Of a stretch of 64,000 nucleotides of DNA, positions 51,642-62,400 are shown piece after piece. Every line of letters starts with the position of its first letter. The first letter of the stretch is position 1. The position numbers and the translations under genes are program-made. The stretch comes from Spirosoma arboris (GTDB lineage: Bacteria > Bacteroidota > Bacteroidia > Cytophagales > Spirosomataceae): positions 91,945-155,944 of the forward strand of contig NZ_WPIN01000020.1 of assembly GCF_009754945.1 (NCBI RefSeq), written 5' to 3'. The notes under the pieces are model-generated. The model did not search any database and had not been told where the DNA came from. It saw only the letters and a program-made list of their open reading frames with translations.

Positions 51642-54600
51642 TTAAAAGCCAATGTTTAGCCCAGCTACAAGGGTACTGGGAGTGGGATAGGCGTTTAATT
51701 CAATTCCCTGGGTAGTTGGGCTACCTGTCGTTACGATACCGGCGCTACTGGTTGTGTTAAAGCCGGGTAATTCTGCGGTGAAGCCGCTGTATTTTTTGAG
51801 CGTGAATAAATTCTGCCCTGTTACAAAGACGCGCACATTGCTGGCACCTATTTTTTTCAGCACAGCATCGGGTACGCGATAACCCAGTGTCAGGTTGTTG
51901 ATCCGCGCGAAATTGCCTGATTCAATAAAGTAAGTAGAAGGAGGGAGGTTGCCGCTGTTGGCAGCTGGCTCGGTTTGGATACCGCTGCCTGCCGACCAGC
52001 GCTTGTATGCAACCGACTTTTCGACGTTATCCAGTGCGCTTTGGCGGAACGCTCGTTTACCGTTATAAATCTGGTTGCCTACGTTGCCGTAGAAATCAAC
52101 ACTGAGGTCGAAGCTTTTATAGGTTAAGCCCAGATTTAGGCCGAAATACGCCTTCGGTTGGTACGACCCGGCAAATACCCGGTCGTTATCGTCGATCTTG
52201 CCGTCGCCGTTGGTATCCTGATATTTGAAATCACCGGCATTAGCCGAAGGCTGAATGACCTGACCCGCTGCATTTTTGTAGTTCGCTATTTCGTCGGAAT
52301 TTTGGAAAACGCCCAGTACCTGCAATACATAAAAGCTGCCTACAGGTTGACCATTATCAGTTCGAGTCGTGTATTGCTGGTTAGCCCCAATACCCCCGTC
52401 AAGAATGGGCTGGCCGCCGTTCAGACCAATAACTTTGTTCTGATTCAAGGTGGCATTACCACCAATACGGTAGGAGAGATCATTCGTGATTTTGCCCCGC
52501 CAGTTCAGCGTAAATTCAAATCCCTGATTCTGAATCGAAGCCGCGTTTGTTAGTACTACGCCATCCGCATCACCAGCTACGGACGGTACCTTGACATTGA
52601 TCAACAGATCTCTGGATTTCTTGTTGTAGTAGTTGACTTCGCCGGTGAGTTTGCCATTCAATGCTGTGAATTCAACGCCGAGATCAGCTTCTTCTGTCGT
52701 TTCCCACTTCACATTTGGGTCTTTAATCTGGGTAATGGCGTTGCCAGGAGTGGCGATGCCACCGCCAAATGGATAGGCCAGATTGGGCGCTACTGTCACA
52801 GTATAAGCATCGGTTGGAATCCGGTCGTTACCCACTTTGCCCCAACTGGCTCGCACTTTAAGCATGTCGAACACCTGCTGACTAGCCATGAAACTTTCAT
52901 TGGTAATGACCCAGCCAGCACCCACCGATGGGAAATAACCCCACCGATTCTGGGCTGGGAAGCGGGATGATCCATCGGCCCGAATCGTTGCCGTGAACAA
53001 ATATTTGTCGTTGTAATTGTAATTAACCCGGCCGATGTACGAATTCCGGTTGTATTGATCACCTGACCCATCGTTGGTTGATGTATTGGCGTTGCCGGTG
53101 TTGATGTACCACAGATTTTGCGCGGCTGGAACATCTTTACGGAAGGCGGTGAAGCTGGTGAGTGTATACTTTTCAGCCGTTGTACCAACCAGCACGGTCA
53201 ATGCATGTTTATCAAACTTCTTATTGAACGTGATCAGGTTATCCCAGGTCCAGTGAAAAGTTCGGGTATTAATGAACTTCAGGTTACTGTTGGGATTTCG
53301 CTGATTACCACCGGGGTTGATAAAAGTAGTCGTATCGTTGTTGAACTGATAGTTATACTCGCGGGTATTCAGATTGACCCAGTCGCCACCGATATTGGTG
53401 CGGTAGGTGATCCAGTCAACAGGTTTGATTTCGAGATAGGCCGATCCTAACAACCGGTTGTCGGTTGCGTGGTTGTTATTCTTCTCAATGTCCATCAATG
53501 GATTCCCGACGTTCTGGTAAACGGACGTATTGCCATATTTGCCATTCTCCTTCGACTGAATGAGTGGTGCCGCCCGATAGGCATCATTATATGCCGTTCC
53601 GAGATTAGCAATCTGATTATCGCCATTGGCATAGGAAGCTGATATCCCTACTTTGACATACTTATTGAAGGTGAAATCGTTGTTGGCTCGGATCGAAAAC
53701 CGTTTGTATTGATTGTCGATCACAAGTCCTTGGTCGGTATAATAACCAGCACTTAGGAAGTAGGTCGATTTGTCGGTACCCCCATTTATAGAGATCCCGT
53801 GGTTTTGTTGAAAGCCGTTTCGCAGAATCTGTTTGTACCAGTCGGTAGATGTAGTGCCTGGACTAACAATGTTGCCTGTGGCCGCACTAACGTAGTTGGC
53901 ATATTCGGTTGAGTTGGCCATCGGGACTAAATACGAAGGCATTCGAAAGCCCGCATTGCCCGAATAATTCACAGTCATTTTACCAACCGTGCCGCGTTTG
54001 GTTGTAATGATCACAACTCCATTTGCTCCACGTGAGCCATAAATGGCAGTTGCTGATGCATCTTTCAAGACGTCTACATTCACGATATCAGCCGTATTGA
54101 TATTCGAAATGTCATCGGTCAATACGCCATCGACAACAAACAAAGCCGCTGTACCACCCAATGCACTCCCTGTTCCCCGAATCCGAACTACGGGTGAGCT
54201 ACCGGGTTGCCCACTGCTGATGATCTGTACCCCAGCTGCTTTGCCTTGTAATGCCTGCGTAGCTGTCAATACGGGTTGCTTGATTAGTTCGTCTCCTTTG
54301 ATTGTTACGGTTGCTCCTGTGACATCCGATTTACGTTGCGTCCCATAACCAACGACAACTACTTCGTTCAATGATTTGGTGTCTTCTACTAAAGGGACAT
54401 TGATTGTTGTTCTGCCACCAATAACGATTTCTATTTTCTGATAACCGATGCTGGAAAAAACCAATGTTGCATTATCATCGGCCTGAATTGTGTAGGAGCC
54501 TGTTCCATCTGTAACAGTGCCGGTTGTGGTTCCTTTTACCTGTACTGTAACACCAGGTAAGCCTACACTTGACGTGCCATCTGTTACTTTACCTGTTATA

Positions 54601-54710
54601 CGAATTGGGGGTTGCCCCGCTAAAGCAGGGTGAAAAAATAGCATGACAAGCAAGCCAATAAGCAGGACTGCCCGCCTTCTTGGTTGCTGGTGGAGCGAGA
54701 TGTTTTCCAT
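51642..54710 (-). CDS. SusC/RagA family TonB-linked outer-membrane receptor
   Basis: This 1022-residue protein has a signal sequence (LLIGLLVMLFFHPALA), a CarboxypepD_reg-like domain (ITGKVTDGTSSVGLPGVTVQVKG) and the TonB-box/plug region (EVVVVGYGTQRKSDVTGA, VRIRGTGSALGGTAALFVVDGV, IYGSRGANGVVIITTKRG). A 22-stranded barrel follows, ending TPSTLVAGLNIGF. It imports oligosaccharides with SusD. The ATG ending at 54710 is preferred to an upstream start. It is the first gene of the locus and is divergent from the regulator. Confidence 0.96.
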   Translation of the reverse strand: MENISLHQQPRRRAVLLIGLLVMLFFHPALAGQPPIRITGKVTDGTSSVGLPGVTVQVKGTTTGTVTDGTGSYTIQADDNATLVFSSIGYQKIEIVIGGRTTINVPLVEDTKSLNEVVVVGYGTQRKSDVTGATVTIKGDELIKQPVLTATQALQGKAAGVQIISSGQPGSSPVVRIRGTGSALGGTAALFVVDGVLTDDISNINTADIVNVDVLKDASATAIYGSRGANGVVIITTKRGTVGKMTVNYSGNAGFRMPSYLVPMANSTEYANYVSAATGNIVSPGTTSTDWYKQILRNGFQQNHGISINGGTDKSTYFLSAGYYTDQGLVIDNQYKRFSIRANNDFTFNKYVKVGISASYANGDNQIANLGTAYNDAYRAAPLIQSKENGKYGNTSVYQNVGNPLMDIEKNNNHATDNRLLGSAYLEIKPVDWITYRTNIGGDWVNLNTREYNYQFNNDTTTFINPGGNQRNPNSNLKFINTRTFHWTWDNLITFNKKFDKHALTVLVGTTAEKYTLTSFTAFRKDVPAAQNLWYINTGNANTSTNDGSGDQYNRNSYIGRVNYNYNDKYLFTATIRADGSSRFPAQNRWGYFPSVGAGWVITNESFMASQQVFDMLKVRASWGKVGNDRIPTDAYTVTVAPNLAYPFGGGIATPGNAITQIKDPNVKWETTEEADLGVEFTALNGKLTGEVNYYNKKSRDLLINVKVPSVAGDADGVVLTNAASIQNQGFEFTLNWRGKITNDLSYRIGGNATLNQNKVIGLNGGQPILDGGIGANQQYTTRTDNGQPVGSFYVLQVLGVFQNSDEIANYKNAAGQVIQPSANAGDFKYQDTNGDGKIDDNDRVFAGSYQPKAYFGLNLGLTYKSFDLSVDFYGNVGNQIYNGKRAFRQSALDNVEKSVAYKRWSAGSGIQTEPAANSGNLPPSTYFIESGNFARINNLTLGYRVPDAVLKKIGASNVRVFVTGQNLFTLKKYSGFTAELPGFNTTSSAGIVTTGSPTTQGIELNAYPTPSTLVAGLNIGF

Positions 54711-54818
54711 AAAAAATCTTAGTTGAGCTGTTATTACTACAACATGCATTCTCAGCCATTGCGAGCGCTACTGTGTCTGTAACAAAAAATAGCACGAACT
54801 TTCTTATATTTTTTTGCA

Positions 54819-54826
54819 CAAAAGTA
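54819..54826 (-). promoter_or_regulatory. -7 promoter box of the susC operon
   Basis: Minus-strand TACTTTTG matches TAnnTTTG and lies about 110 bases ahead of the SusC ATG, in the 230-base gap shared with the divergent regulator. The long leader could hold regulatory sequence. Confidence 0.5.
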
Positions 54827-54940
54827 TGGTTACCTTAACTTGCCTCCTAAAAGGGGCCTACATCATTACCACATCATATCGGCTTTTTTAGCCTGATTTT
54901 GATGTTTTTTATCACATCATGCCCCTTTTGCTCGGTTATA

Positions 54941-57799
54941 ATGAGTGGATTTAATGGACATCTTATCCCAAATGGCTTTCGACAAACTTTCATTTGTTTT
55001 TTGCTGGCCTTTGGGAGCCGGTTGGCAGTAGCCCAGTCAGCGTACAGTTTCTGCCAACCAGAATTAATTCAATATGCGAAGCAGACTTATAGAGCCTACA
55101 ATCAGAATTGGGGGGTGGCGCAAAACAGGCACACTCGGTTTCTCTATTTCGCCAACTCAAAAGGATTGCTCGAATTTGATGGTAGTAGTTGGAAGGTGTA
55201 TGAATTGCCCCGAAAACAGCGCGTTCGGTCGGTAGCAGTGGATGGGCAGGGACGAATTTATACAGGCGCCCTAGGCGAATTTGGCTACTGGTTTCCTAAT
55301 GTGGAGGGGAAGTTAGCCTATCATTCATTAGGCTCACTGATCCGAGAGAAAGCCTTTCGAAATGAGGAAATCTGGAATATCCTGATTACACCACAAGGCG
55401 TGTTATTCCAATCCTTTGCGTTTGTGTATCGGTACCAGCAGAATAAAGTTCAGCTGATACGTCCCCCGGCCACAGTACTATTTGTCCATCAGGTTCGTAA
55501 GCAACTGCTGCTTGAAGTGCTGGAGAAGGGCCTTTACGAATTGCAGGGCGATCAGTACAAATTCGTGGAAGGCAGTGAGTTTCTGGGCCGCGAAACGGTC
55601 AATACAATTTTGCCCATTGGCGATCATGATATACTAATTGGTACAGAACGGGCCATTTATCGGTACGATGGTAAACAATTTCGACCGTTTAATGCTCATA
55701 TTAATGACTTCATGCAGCGGAATCGCCTTAATCGAGGGTTGCTCATTGGACCTGATCTGTATGCGTTTGGGACCTTATTGAATGGGGTACTTATTGCCAC
55801 CACCGATGGGAAAATCCGCTATCATTTCAATCAAAAAAATGGCTTGCAGAATAGTACCGTCTTGTCGATGTGTCAGGATGCTGATCATAACCTGTGGGTG
55901 GGTCTGGATAAGGGGATTGATCTAATTAATCTTAGCTCACCTATCCAATATTTTATTGATCATGCCGATGATTTGGGGACAGTGTATGACATGGCTCGTT
56001 ACGGAGACAATCTGTACCTGGGCACCAATCAAGGTGTTTATTATAAACCTCTGAATCAGGCTGATGAGCCGTTTCAATTGATTTCGGGTACGCAGGGGCA
56101 AGTCTGGGATCTGGCCGTAGTTGACAACCAACTCTTATGTGGACATAATAAAGGTACTTTTCGCATTGAGGGAACAAAAGCGCAGTTGTTGTCTGATATT
56201 ACGGGAGGGTGGGTTTTGGGGCGGCTGAAAAATTACCCGAATAAGCTTATTCAGGGAACCTATACAAGTTTGTGTATTTATCAGAAAGATGTCCGGGGAA
56301 AATGGATTTTCTCTCATAAAGTTGCTGGCTTTTCGGCTCCGGTTCGGCAATTGGACGAAGATGGGGATGGTAATATATGGGTAAATAAAGCAGCTAATCA
56401 GGGGCTGGAACGGCTTCGTTTATCAACCGATTTACGTCGTGTAGAACGTAGTAAGACCTATGCCGATGCAGAATTTCACAGCCCCGTTCTGAATCTTTGT
56501 CGTGTTCAAAATCGGATTGTAGTCACGTCGACCAAAGGCTTGCGGGTATATGATGCGCAACACGATCGGTTCGTGCCTGATCAGACGGCTTATCCCTGGG
56601 CTGAATCGAGCATTCGCAAGATTTTTCCGATGCCAGATTCGACACTATTCCTATTGCGACAGGATGGATCTGTGAGTTGGACACAACCTCATGAACAAGT
56701 GTCCAGCGATATACCTGTCGAAGCCAATCAATGGGTTGAAGATTTTGAGAAAATTGTACCGCTTGACACCAGTTATATAGCCCTTTGCCGCGAAAACGGG
56801 TTTGCGTTACTACCTCGAACGGAATTAAATCATCTCAGTGACTCAGCCCCTAAGTCTGTTATTCGAACTGTGACGTCAGTAGAAGATCCTTCTATAAGTT
56901 ATACATTTCAGGGAACGTCGACGTTGCCTAAACTGTCATTTTCACATACACAAGCGAATCTGCTGATTAGCTTCTGCACGCCTTACTACACGCAGCCAGT
57001 AAACTATAGTTATTGGCTCGAAAATAGTATGAAAGCATGGTCGCCCTACACAACTAGTAAGCAGAAAGAATTTAATAATCTACCGCCGGGGCAATATGTG
57101 TTTCATTTGAAGTCGAACCTGAATCCCAAGGAAAGCCTGATCATGTTCGAGATTCGGCCGCCCTGGTATTGGAATACCTGGAGTAGATTGTTGTATATAC
57201 TGTTCCTTGGCTGCCTATTCTGGCTCTTTTATCAATTACACCTTCGAAGAGTAGCTGTACAACAGAATCGGATTCGGGAAAATCTGGAAGAAAAGCTCCG
57301 GCATCAGGAAGAAGAAAGTCAGCGGGAGATTATTCTGTTGCAGAAAGAGCAACTGGAACAGGGGCTTATTCAAAAATCGGAAGAACTGGCTAATTCAACA
57401 ATGGCACTTATTCAGAAGAACGAGTTGCTGGTACAGTTGAGAGAAGAATTGAATCGAGTGAAAGTTCGTTCGGGAAGTCGTTTACCGGGTGATGATTTTC
57501 AGCGGATAAACACATTGATCGATAACAATATTTCGAGTGAGCAGGACTGGAAACTGTTTGAATCGAACTTTAATAAAGTGCATGAACAGTTTTTGAAACA
57601 TCTTTTAGAGAAATACCCCGATCTGGGCCAGGGCGATCTGAAGCTGGCTGCTTATTTACGGATGAATCTATCCACCAAAGAAATTGCTCAACTGCTCAAC
57701 ATCACCCATCGAAGCGTTGAACTGAAGCGGTATCGACTCCGGAAAAAACTTGATCTGGACGCAGAAACAAACCTGAGTGAGTTTATGATTAAATATTAA
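54941..57799 (+). CDS. One-polypeptide membrane regulator: propeller, Y_Y_Y, coiled coil, LuxR-type HTH
   Basis: The protein has about 952 residues. It has an export signal (FICFLLAFGSRLAVA), a periplasmic propeller of reg_prop-type repeats (LLEFDGSSWKVYELP, GRIYTGALGEFGYW, NLWVGLDKGIDLIN), a Y_Y_Y-like domain (LPPGQYVFHLKSN), one transmembrane helix near residues 746-768 and a long coiled coil. It ends in a LuxR/GerE-type helix-turn-helix (LSTKEIAQLLNITHRSVELKRYRLRKKL). There is no histidine kinase or receiver domain. It is divergent from susC and probably senses the glycan breakdown product in the periplasm. The start is uncertain; ATGs at 54902 and 54941 are in frame. Confidence 0.85.
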   Translation: MSGFNGHLIPNGFRQTFICFLLAFGSRLAVAQSAYSFCQPELIQYAKQTYRAYNQNWGVAQNRHTRFLYFANSKGLLEFDGSSWKVYELPRKQRVRSVAVDGQGRIYTGALGEFGYWFPNVEGKLAYHSLGSLIREKAFRNEEIWNILITPQGVLFQSFAFVYRYQQNKVQLIRPPATVLFVHQVRKQLLLEVLEKGLYELQGDQYKFVEGSEFLGRETVNTILPIGDHDILIGTERAIYRYDGKQFRPFNAHINDFMQRNRLNRGLLIGPDLYAFGTLLNGVLIATTDGKIRYHFNQKNGLQNSTVLSMCQDADHNLWVGLDKGIDLINLSSPIQYFIDHADDLGTVYDMARYGDNLYLGTNQGVYYKPLNQADEPFQLISGTQGQVWDLAVVDNQLLCGHNKGTFRIEGTKAQLLSDITGGWVLGRLKNYPNKLIQGTYTSLCIYQKDVRGKWIFSHKVAGFSAPVRQLDEDGDGNIWVNKAANQGLERLRLSTDLRRVERSKTYADAEFHSPVLNLCRVQNRIVVTSTKGLRVYDAQHDRFVPDQTAYPWAESSIRKIFPMPDSTLFLLRQDGSVSWTQPHEQVSSDIPVEANQWVEDFEKIVPLDTSYIALCRENGFALLPRTELNHLSDSAPKSVIRTVTSVEDPSISYTFQGTSTLPKLSFSHTQANLLISFCTPYYTQPVNYSYWLENSMKAWSPYTTSKQKEFNNLPPGQYVFHLKSNLNPKESLIMFEIRPPWYWNTWSRLLYILFLGCLFWLFYQLHLRRVAVQQNRIRENLEEKLRHQEEESQREIILLQKEQLEQGLIQKSEELANSTMALIQKNELLVQLREELNRVKVRSGSRLPGDDFQRINTLIDNNISSEQDWKLFESNFNKVHEQFLKHLLEKYPDLGQGDLKLAAYLRMNLSTKEIAQLLNITHRSVELKRYRLRKKLDLDAETNLSEFMIKY

Positions 57800-57803
57800 A
57801 AGG

Positions 57804-57884
57804 TGTTTCAAGTTCAAGGTTCAATGTTCCAGATTTCAAGCTACTGCCTACAAACCTGGAACATTGAACCTTGAACTTGAAACA
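57804..57884. repeat. Perfect 29-bp inverted repeat between the regulator and the oxidoreductase
   Basis: The arms 57804-57832 and 57856-57884 are exact complements. They are made of TTCAAGTTCAAGGTTCAATG words. The loop is 23 bases. It begins four bases after the regulator stop and abuts the Gfo stop, so it fills the entire convergent gap and may end both transcripts. Confidence 0.92.
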
Positions 57885-59168
57885 TCAAATTAAGTCCCAG
57901 CCTTTGCGATATTTTCGTGATAGCAGTGCATTCGCATCCGCGTTATGTCTGAATTTCTCTTTGCGCGCATTCCATTCTAACGGCTGACCGAGCCGATACG
58001 AAATCAGACCGAGGTGCATAGGCATGGTCATTTGTCGGGCATAAGCTAAATTCGATTCGGGTTGTTTGCGGGATTTGACCGAGTCGATAAAGTTCTGCTG
58101 ATGTCCTGGCGATCGTTCAAGCGTAATGGGAACTTCAGGTACATCGGTCATCGTGACCCCGTTGATCGTGATTTCGCGGGTGTTATAGTCGCAGAGGAGT
58201 GTTCCTTTATCGCCTTCAAAATAGGCACCAATGCCTTTCTTCTCCGCGCCTGGAACGTTAGGAGGAGTGCTGGTCCAGTGTAGCGACAACCCATCAAATT
58301 CGTAATCAATATCAATCCACTTTGGAGCATCTCCAATACCTTCGGGCGCTCCACCTTTAGCACTTACGCTTTTTAAACCGGTCGGATTAATGGCCCACCA
58401 GACAACATCGGCAATATGACACCAGAAGTCCTGGAACACGCCACCCGAATAATCCAGAAAATACCGATACGTAAAATGACACCGTTCGGGCGTGTAGAGT
58501 GAAGCGGGAGCTGGCCCTTGCCACATATCCCAGTTTAGCGTAGACGGTGGCGTTTGGTAATTAGCCGGACCAAGTACGGGCGGAAATCCTGTTTTCCAGA
58601 TTCTTACCGTATTCACTTTGCCAATGGCTCCAGACTTAATGATTTCTACAACCCGGTGATAATTGTCGCCTGCGTGAATCTGGGTGCCCAATTGAAAAAT
58701 ACGATCGTACCGGTTGAGTGCTTTCAGCATCTTTTGCCCTTCCCGAACACTATAGGATAACGGCTTTTCACCGTATACATCTTTCCCGGCCTGAAACGCC
58801 ATAATGGCTATTTGCGCATGCCAGTGATCGGGCGTGGCACAGGTGATAGCGTCAATGTCATTTCGGTCGAGCAAGTAACGGAAATCGGCGTATGTCTTGG
58901 CTGTCGTGTTAGGCTGCAATGTCTGCAATGTACTGAGTGCTTTAGCCAGATGTGTTTCATCGACATCGCATAAACCGACAACATCTACTTCTGGCAGTTT
59001 GGCAAACCAGTTGAGGTGATTGGTGCCCATTCCATTTATACCAATATGGGCTACCCGAACGCGATCGCTAGGAGCAACTTTGCGCTTTAGGCTAGGAAAC
59101 AGAGCCAGACTAAGGGCGGCCGCGCTGCTCTGTTTTAGAAAATCACGGCGATTGGGTTGGTGGGTCAT
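57885..59168 (-). CDS. Gfo/Idh/MocA family oxidoreductase, Tat-exported
   Basis: This 427-residue NAD(P)-dependent oxidoreductase has a twin-arginine signal (NRRDFLKQSSAAALSLALFP), so it should be exported folded with its cofactor. It has the Rossmann opening VRVAHIGINGMGTNHLNW near residue 34, an acidic second strand (VVGLCDVDE) and the family EKPLSYSVREG segment near residue 130. The C-terminal domain carries the QNFIDSVKSRKQPESNLAYARQMTMPMHLGLISYRLGQPLEW block typical of exported Bacteroidota members. Substrate is unknown, but the location beside the glycan locus suggests sugar or sugar-derivative oxidation or deglycosylation. Confidence 0.9.
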   Translation of the reverse strand: MTHQPNRRDFLKQSSAAALSLALFPSLKRKVAPSDRVRVAHIGINGMGTNHLNWFAKLPEVDVVGLCDVDETHLAKALSTLQTLQPNTTAKTYADFRYLLDRNDIDAITCATPDHWHAQIAIMAFQAGKDVYGEKPLSYSVREGQKMLKALNRYDRIFQLGTQIHAGDNYHRVVEIIKSGAIGKVNTVRIWKTGFPPVLGPANYQTPPSTLNWDMWQGPAPASLYTPERCHFTYRYFLDYSGGVFQDFWCHIADVVWWAINPTGLKSVSAKGGAPEGIGDAPKWIDIDYEFDGLSLHWTSTPPNVPGAEKKGIGAYFEGDKGTLLCDYNTREITINGVTMTDVPEVPITLERSPGHQQNFIDSVKSRKQPESNLAYARQMTMPMHLGLISYRLGQPLEWNARKEKFRHNADANALLSRKYRKGWDLI

Positions 59169-59447
59169 AAGAAAGAGCCGATTAAGTTGGTTAACGATTA
59201 CTTGTTATTTCAAATGGTTAAAAAAAGAGGAATCTACTGGTTTTTTATTGGATTATGTGTAGATACATTTAAGGCGGTTACATTATTTTAACCGAATAAT
59301 ATGTTTTTTTTACACATAGTAACATTGCTCTACTTTTATGAGCCCGACTGATTAATTGGATAAATTAATGTAAGAGTTAAATTATATTAATTGTCAGTTA
59401 GGTAACTATCTTTTAATAACTCACGTATTTTTTAATGACTAACGTTT

Positions 59448-62400
59448 ATGGAACAAATCTCTACGCCCTCGCTCAGGAGGGGTATGCCGCGCCTTATCTG
59501 GGCCACAATCTGTTTGTTACTGGCAATTTCACCAAATGTATTTGCGCAACAAAGTAGTGCTACATGTAATACGTTCATACCACTTACCAGCTCAGCGTTC
59601 AATAGTCTCTCAGTTACGTCTAGTACTCATCTTGCTGGCCTACCACCAGCACAAGTAGATGATTTTTCTTCAAAAGGTAATCTTATCGATGCAAGCACAA
59701 CAAATACTGCAGATTACAGCTTTTTAATAGCCGGTTCTGCGTTTATTGAGGTAAAAGATAATGCGGCCACAGGAGCCGATGTGTACCCCGCGGGTACGTA
59801 TGCCGGATTTGTTATTAGCGATAATACACTTCTCTCAGCTTTTGGGACAACTACCATCTCAACCTATTTAGGAAACACTCCACAGGAGAGCTTCCCTGTA
59901 TCATCCCTATTGAGTACCGGTCTTTTAAGTGGTCAGGCTAAGGTAGGATTTATAACCACAAAAAACTTTGACCGCATACGAGTCAGTTTCAGTGCATTAG
60001 GTGCTGGAACAGTAACGGTCTATTATGCCGTAGTCGAACGATTCTGTACGAGCCAGGCCCTAGCTTGTAACACGCCTTCGGCTATGAATAATCCAACGTA
60101 TGCAACTGCCGTTAGTGCTGCCAACACGGGTTTTAGCGGTGTTAATGTGGCTACGATCAGTGACCCGGATAATGCAGTTAGCTCTAGCACAACTGATGCT
60201 GCCTCCATTGATTTGCTGGTATCTGCGGGTAGTGCTTCATTTGCAATTAAAGATCAAGTTACTGACTATCCAGTAGGTACTTTTGCCGGACTTGATATTT
60301 CTAATCCTGGGTTAGTGAATATAGGCGCTTTGAGTGGAGTAACTATTTCTACTTACTTAAATGGGGCATTCACTGGACAAAGTGTTTCGGGGGCAAATCT
60401 GCTCTCTGTAGGCAGCTCTCTATTAAGTGGTACGGGGCGCCAAACGCTTGGATTTATTGCTACGGCGGCCTTTGATGAAATCAAACTTACTGTTACAGGG
60501 GTAAATGTAGCGGGAGTTACGAATATATATGGAGCCGTTTTTGAGAAGTTCTGCGCTGGTCCAAGTCTGGATTGTGCTGATAATACAATTCCGAAAAATA
60601 CGATAACGCCACTCGTTAATCCTGCATCTCCTGTCTATGTAAATGGCGCCAATACAGGCTTTGATGGGGTGGCTTGCGTAGGTTGTAGCCTCAACAATTC
60701 TGAAAATATAGTTGATGCCACGACAACAAACTCAGCAACGCTTGTATTGACGGCAGGGGTCGCAACTACAGCATCTGTTGGTGTGGCCAATGCACTGGAT
60801 ACATATCCGGTTAATAGTTTTGCCGGGTTCGATATTGAAACGAATGCATTGCTGTCTGCGAATGTCCTCAGCATCGCCGTTATTACGTTGTATAATAATG
60901 GCAGCGCTGTTCAAACGAGTTTAAATAATGGATTAATAGTTGGTGCGGCTAGTAGCCCGCTATTGAACGGTAGAAGCCGTCAGTATGTAGGTGTTGTGGC
61001 GAATGTCCCTTACGATGAAGTTAAGATTTCCTTCGTAAACCTAGTCAATGCCGATCTTGGGACAATTAATATCTATAATGCAGTATTCGAGAAAACCTGT
61101 GCAGCCGTTATTGCCTGTAATACGGCCTATAATTTAAGCAACCCAACATTCCCGGTTGTCATTGATAATGCCAATACGGGGGTTAGCGGGGTTGTCTCTG
61201 CGGGAACAACGGTTGAGAATCCCTGGAATGTCGTTTCGGCAAGTCCCACTGATTTTGCTAAAATCAACACGACTGGAATTGTAGGTTCTGTTGCTTCAAT
61301 AGCTGTACTGGACCCAATTAGCACCTACCCTGTTGGTACATTTGCCGGTTTTGCTGTTCAAAAAGTTACAGGTATACTGGCCCTTGATTTATTTGCGAGA
61401 CTAACGGTTTCTACCTATAATAATGGTGTATTTGCAGAATCCAGGAGTGGAGTTGGCTTATTGGATTTGTCAATAACACTATTTGGTACAACCAGCCAAT
61501 TTTTCAACGTAGGCTTCGTAACAACGAAACCCTTCGATGAAATAAAAATAAGTGTGGCTCCTCTGGTTGGTGTAGCCGCCTTGTCTGCACTGGGAGGTAG
61601 TCTTAATGTATTCGGGGCGTTTGTCGATACGCGTACATCAACAGGTGGTGGCTTAGTTTGCGCCTTGACCACAAATCCTGACTTCAACGTCACGAACAAG
61701 AATGTACCTGCCAAAGGAAATGTCAAGACGAACGATATTGTACCTGTTGGCACCACCTATGGACCCGCTCCCGCATCAACTACGCAGCCAGCAGGCTCTT
61801 CGCCAAGCTTAACGGTAAACTCCGATGGTACTTATACTTTTGTTAGTGCTACTCCGGGGGTATATGTTTACAATGTACCTGTCTGTGGTGCTGGCTTATC
61901 CGGAACAGGTTGTGCTACTGAAACGCTGACAATTACCGTTCTTGATCCAACGGTGAACACGAATAAGCCCGTAGCAAATCCGGATGTGGCTTCCATGCTA
62001 GGATCAGACACTAATCCATCGCCCGTCACGATTAATGTTAAAGCCAACGACGGACCGGGTAATCCAGGCGGAACATTAGGCACGCCCACGATTGCTACGG
62101 CTCCTGCTAATGGCTCGGCAACGGTAGATGGAAGTGGCAACGTAATTTATACCCCGGCTGCTGGATTTTATGGAACGGATATGCTCACCTATACGGTCTG
62201 TGAAACGCCTGGCACAAGTTTGTGTGCTTCAGCTACTGTAACTATTACTGTCAGCGCAACAGGTAGTCCAAACACTACGCTAGCTGCCGACGATTATGTC
62301 AGTACCTATCAGGGCACACCTGTTTCTGGTAATGTTAAAACCAATGATACTGATCCTGAAGGTGATACGCAGACAATAACTGCCCAGAATAGAACTATTC

